Assembly: GCA_951799405.1 (NCBI GenBank)
Contig: OX637339.1
Span: forward strand, 11,346,001-11,410,000
Origin: Agapetus fuscipes
Taxonomy: Eukaryota; Arthropoda; Insecta; Trichoptera; Glossosomatidae
Direction of reading: 5' to 3'
Length of the DNA: 64,000 nt
Below are positions 1 to 12,100 of the stretch, in pieces (positions within the stretch are counted from its first letter, which is position 1; each line of letters opens with the position of its first letter). A program made the position numbers and the translations under genes. Under the pieces are notes generated by a model. The model saw only the letters and a list, made by a program, of their open reading frames with translations, searched no databases and was not told where the DNA came from.

Positions 1-52
1 AAAGAAAGATCATAGTTGTGCACTTCTTTAACATGATGTCCTTGTGTTGTAG

Positions 53-191
53 GAGTGGGCTGCCTGTTCCCCTTCCTGCCCCTGCATGTGCGGGCCCTGG
101 GTATATCAGCCTGGGGTGCAGCCGTCATCTCCATGGTCGTGCCCTTCTTCGCTCTGTTTGGTCCTCTGCTTGTGGGGCTCCTGGCAGATAG
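53..191 (+). CDS. Mfsd6: MFSD6-like, first exon in window
   Basis: The acceptor is TTGTAG at 47-52 and the donor GTATTT starts at 192. The exon begins with the last two bases of a split codon and leaves two bases over. It encodes two hydrophobic stretches and ends at the motif-A segment GLLADR. Confidence 0.85.
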
Positions 192-3100
192 GTATTTCAT
201 ATTTACTTCATATTCTAACATTCACCAGGTATGAACCCAGATGTTTTGATGTTAAAGTGGTTGCTCAACTATTTAGTTACTTACTGGACTTAACTTTATG
301 CCAGCCAGTCACACCACGGTCTACATGCACAGTTATGCCCGTAGTATGCCCAGGTAGACTGGAGCGTGCGTGGTTATAGACCTGTGCAGTATTTAAAGAA
401 GCTCAGGCGACTGCAGCAAGATCAAAAACCAATTCTTTCAAGTGACTTCTCTGGTAGACTGAAGCGTTAGTGACTAGCTTTAGTTTATGAGTTTCTTCTT
501 TCAGACTTGTTGGTCGTATATTACAATTTGCAACTGAGACTATAGTGTCATCATATTGTTAGTTCCAATGGCAATTGGAGTTGGAACCAAGTTCAAATTT
601 CTATTTTTTCCTGATAGGGTGACATCTTATATTGGTTAGCTAAGCAACCAGCCGTATGACTTTTTTCTGGGTTTTTGTGCTCATCATTGTGATCATCATC
701 TAAACCCCTTGTCTAGTATTCCATGTAATTTTACACTTTATGAATGTTAAGGTTCTCTGTGGGCCGTGGCTGTGAGACTACCATAGTGTCCAATGGTAAA
801 GGCAGCGGCATAGCCAGCAGCTCTGGGGGCAACAGATTCCTGCGCTTCCTGCTCGCTGCCTGCTTGCTGCTCTCTGCCTTGTTCTACCTGCTGCTGCTGG
901 CAGTGCCCACTGTCACAGTGTTTGAGGTAAGCTCCCTGACCTTGAGGTCTTCCTGCTCGCTGCCTGCTTGCTGCTCTTTGCCCTGTTCTACCTGCTGCTG
1001 CTGGCAGTGCCCACTGTCACAGTGTTTGAGGTAAGCTCCCTGACCTTGAGGTCTTCCTGCTCGCTGTTCTACCATGTCTGTTTAAATTGTAAACAGTATT
1101 TGAGCTAATCTCTCTTCAAAGTTTATGAAATTTACTTACCTTCCCAATGTTCTACCTACGCCATTGAAATGCTTATAATGATGATGAATCAGTGGTCTCT
1201 TTTCATTGGCTATAAGTTTTCCAAGGGCGCCCCAAAAGATTAGGTAAACATACCGGTCTTTGTAGTCTTTGCGGTCACTTCTGTCTGAAAGTAGTATGTG
1301 CTTTTCTCATCTCCCTTCGTTGTGAGTTGAGTTTGTCATGGGGTATCAAAAACAATTTGTCATACTATAACAGCAACAATAACTCATTTATACAGCGCCT
1401 TTTCGTGAATAGTCACTTCAAGGGCGCTTTGTCTATGTCGTGGCTCATCCATCACCCAAATTAAACCCTTCATACACAAACATAAACAATGAAAATTCAT
1501 GGATCAAATGTTCTGCGAAAAGCTTTACTATACTCTACTCTATTACTAGTTATTGAGAGTGATGGATGTATTGGGTAGATACTAAACGTGGATATTGTAT
1601 GTGTTCCAGCCCCGCCGCCCCTCCGTGAGCTTCATGTGCGACAGCCAGGGGGCCACCGTGTTCCAAGAGATGTGCGCCGAGGTGCACCACTGCAACCACT
1701 GGTCCAATGAGAAGGTATGAGGCTGAACTCTGAAGCGTTTACCAGTAGACTACCAATTGAATAAGAGCCTATTCAGACAAAACAATTTATTCTGCCAAGG
1801 TTGTCTGTAGATAACCGGTCAAAATGAGTAAAAGCATCATAAACTAAGGGCTAGAAGTGACTTCTAGCCCGGCGCTGGTTAGAAAAAAAACATTGAGAAA
1901 CTGGCAGACTTTTCTATGGTTCGTCAGAGCCCATGATGATGGATGATTTCTTTCCTGTGGCGCCATTTAATGGTCCAGGACCATCTCAAGGGCGCCATGG
2001 CTTCTCGAGAAAAGTAGTGTCTTCAGTTCCTTTCTGAAGGTGGTGGTAGGCTGGTTCGCGCGAACACCGATGGGTAAATTGTTCCAGGCCACCGGCCCGG
2101 CCACCGCAAAGCTTCTGTCTGCAAACTTTGATGTGTTTGCTCTATTGGGCACTATAACCTTGTTGACAGCAGTAAGGGCAGAGCGTAGTGGTCTTTTTGA
2201 AGTCCCATCGACAGAGCATAGCTCAGCGAGACATGGGGGTGCAGTGCCATCAATATTATCATCTCGTAAAGGCAGTGCCTTGGTGTTGTCGACCTCTTGA
2301 GCTGCAAATACAAAGAGACATTCATGAGCCGCTTCAAATCCTGAAAGTATAAAGTTCTTGCGCAACCTCTCCGCAAGATTTTTCCTTCAAAGACCTTGCT
2401 AAAAAAGGGGCTACGTCTTATTGAGTTTCCTATTAGTTTGGTTTTCCTCTTCTTTCAACAGAGCTTTTACTCCTTGAAAGATCTGTCGGTTCTGCTTATA
2501 TCATTTATGAAAAGCTACATTTAAAAAAATATATTATTTAACTGTATTCAAATGTGCAATCAGTGTTTCTTCTTTCTTCATCCAGTCGGGTAAGCTACTG
2601 TTGTCCAACTGCCGCTACGCCTGCGAGAGACCACCTGTGGCTGAGCCGCTGTTCATCCTGGGCAACACCTCCTCGACCACCCAGGAGCCCGTCAGCAGCG
2701 AGGATACGGAGGAGGATGATGACGACCTGGAGGCAGACAATGACAACGAGCCCAGCACTGTGAGTAGCCCAGCCTGATGGTCATCCTGGCGATAAATTAA
2801 CATTTCCTTGCTCCCCAGTAGATGGCAGGTATGCATATAGATTGAATAGACTCGGAATAATTTGTATAAACAACAAAATTGCTAGACAGGTTGGTAGGAA
2901 AGAGGCAAACAAATACTTCAATCTTGGCTAATAATAATTTGAGATTTTTTCATGTAGATCCATACTGCCAGCTATCACGCCATCTCTTCAGAGGTTTTCC
3001 TGAAGTCTTTTTCTAGTTGTGGTCCCTTGAAGAACAATACGTGGGATCCTATCATTTCCTTTTGTATTTATATGTTTATACCAGTATCGTCTTCGCTGTC

Positions 3101-6100
3101 TTCCCCTTCTTACTATCTCTGTAGACTATGTGATACAAAGATGGCAGCTTTGTCCAAAGTATAAAATATTGCCTAGACTCTCCTCAATGGTTTGTTTTTA
3201 GTTTTGAGTCCATTGTACATATTATTTACTGGCAACTCACCTGATAGCTTCCCGATGTTTCCAGTACGAGCGTCTGCGCCGTGATGAGAACTTACTGATC
3301 AGCCTGGATGACATCCCCCCGCCCCACCTGTGCCAGAAGCGCGCTGCAGATGACGTAGTGACGTGCCACGCCTACACTCCTGACACCAAGCACATCGTCA
3401 TCAACACCGGCCTGCTGGCCAAGGAGGAGGAAGAGGAATACGAGCCCAATGATGACAACGAGACCATCTGGTGCAAGTACCCACTGGGTGAGACAACAGC
3501 ACATAGCCTAAGGTCCTGTTTAGACACAGCGCATTCTACCCGTATTGTGTTTGGATTACCAGATAAATTGTGAAAGCTTTCATACATCTATGGAGATTGA
3601 GAGAAAACTGACTGCCGACCCGGTGTCAGATAGAAAAAACCATATACAAACCGGGCTGATTGTGTCTAGATGTAATGGCTGTAAATCAAGCTAGGCCTTT
3701 CTAAAGTATGTAATATATCTATAATCTAAGTTACAAAGATATATTGAGTCTTATATTTAATGGATGCCCACATGTAGACACTTGTAAATGTGCGCTTGTA
3801 TATGATGCATGTGGGCTTACAAAATATCTACATTTTGTATTCTCTACACCAGTCCTAAAAAAACAACCAATCAGCATCATCTTAGTTAAGAGATTGCTGC
3901 GAGTAACCCTTGATGCAACTTTACGCACCCTCAGGGGTGCGTGGACCACTTATTGGGAAACACTGCTCTAGACCATAGCATCGACTTACTTGCATAGTCT
4001 TATACATTTTTCGGATTTCAGTTTTTCTAGAAAGAAATGAATAATAAAATATATAAAATGGCGCATTGTTTTATGAACGCTAATTATTTCTCAGCGGACT
4101 CCTTCACGTGCAGTGTCCCCAAGTTGGCGGTGCTGCAGCTGGAGGCCTCTGCAGAGTACAACACCTCCTGCAACCCCGTGATCCAGTGCAGCGTGGAGGA
4201 TCCCTACGACTCTGAAGATAGCGTGCTGGCCGAGTCTCAGTGCAAGCTGTACGTGGGGGACCCGCACCTCACCTTCTGGCTCTACCTCATCTTCAGGTAC
4301 AGCTCACACAGCTAGCCTGTCAAAATAAATAGGCTCCACTTCCTATTGGCTTAAAAAATTAAAGCCTTGACAGGTGGCATCACATAATTCGCACCCTGAG
4401 AACGAAAGTGACCTATTTCAAAATTTTGGTAAAATGAGTTAAATACACAGAATGACTCAAAAAGGTACACTCTATTAAACCTATATTAAAAAACAAAGAG
4501 ACTTAAGTATGCCTCTATCCCTCTCTGACCATCAATAGTCTATTTTAAAGTATAGGTGTAATAGAGTGTACCTTTTTGAGTCATTCTGTGAATTTAACTC
4601 ATTTTAAAGAATGAAAAAAACGGATTTTACTGACCGTGCAAACGTCTATGCAATGCAATGTCTAACGACCGTAATCATAATTTAAAATCTTTAACTCATT
4701 TTACCAAAATTTTGAAATAGGTCACTTTCGTTCTCAGGGTGCAATATATTCACCAAATTCAAAGAGTCCACTGTGTCGAGTATACTACCTATCATATGGT
4801 TTTTCAACATGTATAACACCTCATACTTTTGTATTCCAGGACCCTAGCTGACCTTTTTGCCACGTCTTCCTTGTGCCTCCTGTGCACGGCTTGTATCATC
4901 GCTACTCGTGAGACTTCAGTAGGCCGCGGGGATCCAGGACGGCAGCTGGCGTGGGGCGCCATTGGTGCTGCTCTGCTGCCTCCTCTGGCCTGCTGGCTGC
5001 ACCAGTGTGTGCAGGGAGACAGCGTGCCCCCTTACCTGGCCCTGATACTCGTGGCGGGAGTGATGTTCATCATTGCTGCTCTCATCACACTGTGGGACGG
5101 GTGAGATTCACAGTTTTATCAACATCTTCATCATCATTTCACCTTCACGCTGAAGAAACCTATCACAGACATAGGCAAAACGTCCGGTAATTCCAGCTCC
5201 TACAGACCACTGCAACAGATCCCGGAAAACAACTTTGCAGTATTAACTGCATCTGATTTTGAAAGAACATTTATCTGCTTTTTCTTCCAGACCATCTTCC
5301 CTCCAATATTGAGAATGACCCCTATCTCTTAAGAGGCTCAAAATAGGTATTCTTTCTTCTTTATTCCTGTCTGACATCAAGCTATGTTCCTGAGTATTTA
5401 AACATTGATATTGAATGACACTTGATTAGACAAAGCATCTTTCTTAACAACATCTTCAAAGGCAAAATCTTAGAAAGACGAACAAGAGGTCACCCAAGAA
5501 CTTCATATTTCAAGGATGTGAAGCGGCTCATGGATGTCTCCTATTCGCATCTCAAGAGGATGGCGACAGACAGAGACAAATGGCTGACACAACAAGGCGC
5601 TGCCTTTAGAAGATGATGATGATTGAGTGACAGATATTGCAAGCAGGATGATAATTATTGTAGGTACAGAGTTGTGTAATGTGTTATGTTTCCAGGGAGA
5701 TGCCGGTGTCGCCCCCAGAGTGGTGGTGGCACACCAAGTCCGGCATGCTAGCCCTGCCCATGAACACAGTGCGCAGGTACAGCCTGGAGACCGGGGCCCT
5801 GATGCTGGTGCTCACGCTGCTGGGAGTCTGCTGGAGCACCCTGGACGCTTACCTGCCGTGGTCAGTTACAAACGTGTAGGGTTAGATCTTGTCCAGAGCA
5901 TAACCATTACCTATGAGAGAAGATCTGCTTTGTTGACTTACTTAATTGATGTTGCACTAGAAGTCAGACCTTTGGCCTAGACCAGGGGTCAGCAACCATT
6001 TGAGTTAGAAGAGCCAAAAATTACAATTTACAAAATTTCAAAGTTTGTTAAGAGCCACAATTTTTTTCTTGCTAACAATAAATAGGAGAGGGGGGTGAAA

Positions 6101-9100
6101 AACGAGTACAAGTGGCTGAGAGATAGAATCGGTGCCTATAATAATCTATAATCTAAGTTGCAAGGATATATTCATTCAAAGCTCTCAGATGTATGCCCAC
6201 AAACAAACACGTGTAGTTCGCGCTTACAAATGCTGATTGTGTACTTACAAATAAAATCCAAACCTCAAATGAACATAAGCCCTGCAACTCTTGCCGACAT
6301 TCCCTGAAACAGGGGTGACATTGGCAAAGTGAACCATTTTTTACAGTATGGGTGGTCAGCCTCATACCAGCCCATAAGTCAAGGAATACGAAATAAATAA
6401 CATTTACTTAAGTATAAAAAAAAAAAACAACAAAACCTTAAAAAGAAATCTATACAAAAAAAGTCAAAAACTTCTTATGCAAAAAATGTAGCAAACCAAT
6501 AAACCAACATTACAAAGCAGCATTGTAGATTAGCCGCCACTTCTTCCAGTCCTTGCATACTTCTTTCATTTCATCCAGAGTCATAACCTTTTTCATACAA
6601 GCTCTCCTTTTATTATGACTCTGGATATCCCATTCACTCGCTATTTCGAAAATTTGGCCTAATCCTCATTAATCTATTCAAAACGATTTTGAAGTGTTTT
6701 TTTGTTGTTGATAAAATGAATAAATGATTAATATTTGCGTATGGAACTAAAGAGCCACAGCTTCACATCCAAAGAGCCGCAGGTTGCCGGCCCCTGGCCT
6801 GACAGTTTGAAACAAATGCATTCAATTTTAAATTTAATTTTCAAGTGTTATCATAAATTTTACGCTTTGTTACCTACCTTTGTCTCTATTGAGTGTTTTC
6901 CTTTTAGCAAGGACTCTTTGCTATAAGAGCTGAATAAACCTTTGATAAAAGTGCGCAGAAACTCCAGAAAAAAGGGTTCTGAAGCGTCAAATACTTGAAT
7001 TGTCTTAACAGCTATAACACACTGCTATCAAATCACATTAACATCATCATTATTTTTAATTCCAGGACACTGACTGGCCTGGAAGGCACGGATATGCTGC
7101 TGGCGCTCACCGTGACCTTGGGAGCCCTGCCCGCCATCCCCATCCTGTGGAAGGCAGAGAAGCTGGTGGACTACTGTGGCCACTCCAACATATTCATCGC
7201 GGCCTTCACCTTCTACATCATTAGGTTTGCTGGTGAGTAACTTGCTTCACAGTCACCAAGGTGAGTTACACAGGAAGGAGCAGTTCAATGTGAGGTGGTA
7301 ATGGCAATAAGCAATTTTAGGTTATTGATGCATTAAAACAAGTTAACAATTTAAAAGAAATTCAGTTCATTTATTAAACAAAAAACAATTAAAATCTTGG
7401 AGTTGACCGTATTTTGCAAAAAAAAAAACAATGATTACTTATAGGATTATAGCAACATCAGAAGCGCTATTCTGCTAAGGCGATGTGATAGCGATTTGTG
7501 TCCAAAAATAAGGTGTACTAGGATTTTTTATCTAAGGAGTTCTTTCGCAAGTGCTTGCAAGCTTCGACTTGTATTGATATCCTATGTATCTTTGTATTGA
7601 ATATTGGAATTTAGCAGAATAGCGCTTTAGGTTGTTCTTGACCTTACACCTTATCGGTCAATCAACAAACAATCCAACATTGGCCGTGTGGGAAAAGCTG
7701 TCAGCTGACATAATATAGTTAATAGACTGATTTAGGATTTATCCATCACATTAGATAAGACGCTAGGTACTTACTAGTACATTACTTGAATGTTTCAATT
7801 GTAGAGCTAAAAAGTTGTGTGACTGTTTGACTGTAGATGAGATAAGTAGGTACACTGTTGTGTTGCAGGCATGGCTGTGGTGCGGGAGTCGCAGTGGCTG
7901 CTGCTGTGTGAGGTGCTGGAGGTGTGCACGCTGCACCTGTGCTGGATCACGGCCGTGCTCTACTTCAGGCACCTGGCGCCCAGGAGGTTCACCTGCACCG
8001 GCCAGGCCCTGCCCGTCATCGCTCACTTCTGCCTGGGTAAGTGTGACACATGCTCCTCGGATCTATGCAAATGACATTGTTGTTCATAGCCTTCAAAACA
8101 AACAATAATATCTTATGAATAGGAGTTTTAGGCTTCCACGGCAGGATATTGCCGAACACTTGAGAGTCTTCCCAGGATCAGTTGTTGGGGTCTATTGGAG
8201 CTGGAATTGCCGGAAATTTTGTTCATGTCTCAGATGAGCTTCTTCAGTGTGGCAGTGTAGTGATGATGAAACTGTTATAACAATTTACAATAACAGTTTA
8301 GTTGACAGTTTCAAAAACATCATATTGTCACACTGAAGAAATCCAGCACAGACAAAATGTCATCACAGACAAATGTCAGTGTTATGGCCGAGAGGGCCAA
8401 GTGGGCTGATCATTCTAGCGTATTTGGAATAGAATAACGTTGGTTCGATCCCCGCTTGGAACATTTGACCACAACTTTGACCCTGGTTCAACAGATGTTA
8501 TTGGGTAATTATTAATTAATTAAAATTAACAATAATGAATTATTAATTGATGATATTAATACCTGTTTCTGGCCAGGCAGAATAGGTTGGTGAATTGCAT
8601 TCCTCTTCACAAATCTACTTAAAAAAAATGTGCGGAAACTCCAGCTCCAATAGACCATGGCAACAGATCCAGGGAAGCTACTCTCCACTGTTATTATCTT
8701 CTGTACACGACAATCACAAATGTGTGTGCTATTTTGTATGTTTTTTTTGTGTATTTAGTTTATAATTAAAGCTTAGTGAGTTGGCAGGAATGCTGTAAAT
8801 AGGTTCATTTCTACATTAAAATAAGTTAAAATCACCAAGCGTTTGCCTCTTATTACCTCCTGAGAAGTTAATGACCACATAACCATGACCAAAGATGTCC
8901 AAATGCATGATCAAAGTTCTCTAGAGTTTTTACGAGGGGAGTTTAAGTAATGCTTTACACTCGGGGTACTGAACTGTTTAATCTCTCTTAAATGCTTGCC
9001 CATGTTTGTTAGAATGACACTCCTGTCACAGCCATGTTGGCAACTATCTATATAATACTGTATGGTTGGTAACACCAGATAAATCACTCTCTGTCAAAAC

Positions 9101-12100
9101 ACTCTTATGTATGGTAACATGTGCTTTTATTACATCCGCTCACCTGCAAGCCATCCCATCAATGTTCCAGGTCGCTTCCTGGGCGCCGTGCTGGGCTCCT
9201 CGCTGTTCTCCGCGCCCAGCGTGGAGCAGCAGCAGTGGCTGTACCGCGCCATGTCCCTGGCCGCAGCCATCACCGCGGGGCTGTACCTGCTGTGCTACCA
9301 CCTCATCCTGGCGCCCATGTGCCGCGCTGACAGCACCGGGCCCCCCAACCCCATGCTCATGCAAGGTGAGCTGAGACAAACTAATAGTGCTGTATTAAAA
9401 ATAGCAACTAAGCTGCATATATTTTGCAACTCCTTCCCGCGTGGTCAGTCGCATGTGCCTTGTGGCACGCATGCAACTAAGCTACACATAAAGTATAACT
9501 TTTTGCCGCGTTATCCCCGAGGGGGTCGCATATGGCGAGTTGAACCTATTTATTTTTACAGGTAAGGGGGCCGGCCTTACGCCAACCACTTCAGATGAAG
9601 TGGGGTTTCCCAGATCCCGAGAGGGCTGGTACTCATTTCTTGTGAAGGCTGAGTAAACCTTGCCGGTATTTTTATTTTGGGGTTTGAAATAAACACCGAA
9701 ACGGGAAATCATTTCTGACACCCTCGCCTCGGCGGGATTCGAACCCGAGCTCACGGCATGGAATGCAAGCACTCTACCAACTGAGCTATCGGACCGGCAC
9801 CTTTTTATTTTTACAGGTAAGGGGGCTAGCCTTACGCCAACCGCTTCAGTTGAAGGGCCCAAACACAGGGTCAGCTCCTGCGCAGACATTTATTCATTCA
9901 TTTATTAGATAAATTTGTAGTCTAGTGGTTGATGATGCAGACTCGTAATCGGAAGGTCGTGAGCTTGATTCCTGGTGTAGCACAAGACTTTTTTTCAAAT
10001 ATGCTCATCCCTGACCGGTCCATAGTCTAGTAGTAACGCTTTGGACTCGTAAATGAAAGGTCGTGGGTTTGAATCACGGCGGAGCACAAAAAATATCCCA
10101 TTTACAGAACAAAGTGCCGACACATCTGCGGAGGTACTGGCCGCCCCTAGCAGAATGGCGGCTGGATGCAAGTACAATAGTGCAAATTTGCAGTTACATG
10201 TTGTATGTACAAAACTTGTAAATAGTAAAGCAAAACTATCCAATTACTATGCAGCTATGTATATCATGAAAACACTTGAAAAACTAACTTAAGCTGACTA
10301 ACCTAAACCTCAAGCATCCGACTAAAATATATGGAATTTAAAACAGCGTCTTGAGTGAGAGTTTTACTTCCCATACATTTTTGATAAAGCGCTGTGATTG
10401 GGATAAAATGAGTCATATAGAATCAAAGATGGCAGTCTAGGATTTTTTTTGTAAACGAGAAAACACATGAAAATGTTGAAAATATGAATTCCTCTGTTTC
10501 CACATGCTTCTCTCAATTTTTACAAGTAACCCTAGATTGCTGCCTTTGATCCTATATAGGTATATGAGTCAAATATATGGTTTTATACTTGGGTTACTGA
10601 ATTCCAAATGTCTGTAGAAATGAAATTGTTATTTTTGGTTCAAAATTAATAATTTGTGTGTATGTTTTAAGACTAATTGGCATTTTGTTTGTACGCGCGT
10701 ACAAAGCTAGCACCGTGGAGACTGAGATGAGAGGTAGAGCATTCCTATTACAGCAAACTGCACAAGTTACGCACGATCATCGTTATATATGCATCTCAAA
10801 TATCTGTGCCCCGAGTATACGACATTGCGTAACCTCGTCTCCATCAAGTAAATAGAAAAAATGTAAGAAAACTAAATAAGTAACTAAGCGTGCTGTTGTA
10901 AGTTCTACATTATTTCCAAGTTACGCAATTGAGGGGAATTTATGTAATGTTTTATATCAGGATAGGAAGAGTGCGCGAGTATACAACATTCACATAAATT
11001 CTCCTCGATAACCTATTGTGATCAAAATAGAAAAATGTATGGAAGATCGGTTTTATGGCCGAGGGATCAAGTGGCTGATCTTTCTAGCGTGTTTGGAATA
11101 GAATAACGCTGGTTCATTCCCTGCTTGGGTCATTTGACCATAGCTTTGATCCTGGTTCAACAGATGTCATTGGGTAGTTATTAATTAATAATCCATTAAA
11201 ATATACAATAATTAATTATTAATTTATGATATCAATACCCGTTTCTGGCCAGGCAGAATGATGATGATAAATTGCATTCCTCCTCACAAATTTATTAAAA
11301 AAAAGATACAACAGAACTCCTAGTGAGTGATTTAGTGTAAATACACTTTTCTATCTACGCAATCGAGTGGGGTTCACGTAAATGTTTTATACTCGCGGTA
11401 CTCATAACACAAAATTATAATCTGTTCCTACACAAATGTACATTGGCACAATTTTGGGAGTTTGTATAAATTGTGAGGGCGTCCCACACTTAATAATGCC
11501 GCAGGGCATTTAAAGTAAATTTAGAGTTTATTTTGACTATATGGACTCCTCTCACGTAAACTATTTTATCAGTATGGTTTTTTTGGTGGAGAGCAAACAC
11601 ACAGTTTCGCTGAGTCAGACTCTGATGCTGTTAAATAAAAATAAAAAACAACAAATTTAATGTACTTTGAGTGACGTCAGATATCTATAATTACGTAACA
11701 AAGATATATTAACATTAAATCAACAGATGAAAGAGTCTGGAGTCTACTCTTTCAACAAAAAGTTTTGCTACTACAATAGTTTACTTGAGAGGGGCTTATA
11801 CAAAAGTGGGTTATGGTATTAATTGTAAGTATTTAATTCACGATTACAATAAATCACACAAATTGTAACAAAATCAATTAATAAATTGCACACCTTTTTT
11901 CATTATAGGCTGGTAATATAAATATCTCTTAACATCAAGCTAAAATTTTAATTCAAACAAAATATATGAAAGGATTCTTCATCGGAGAGTTGTTTATCAG
12001 GATCTGTTGCTGTGGTCTATCAGATCCGAAGCTTCCGGACGTTTCGCCCACGTGAAACTGTTTCAATAATATGAAATCACAAAATCATCACGCTGAAGAA

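Larger units (their letters stand above)
5983..6796. mobile_element. hAT-like non-autonomous element with inserted repeats
   Basis: The ends are CAGGGGTCAGCAACCA at 5983 and the near-complement GGTTGCCGGCCCCTG ending at 6796, a typical hAT-MITE terminus. Flanking 8-mers (gcctagac, gcctgaca) are only partly alike, so the target duplication is uncertain. A Rep-1 copy and a LINE fragment have inserted within it. Confidence 0.65.

Noticed and set aside
3358..3573. Extension of the MFSD6 exon past 3487
   Set aside because: The GGTGAG donor and the exact phase with the exon at 4095 make the extra codons intronic.
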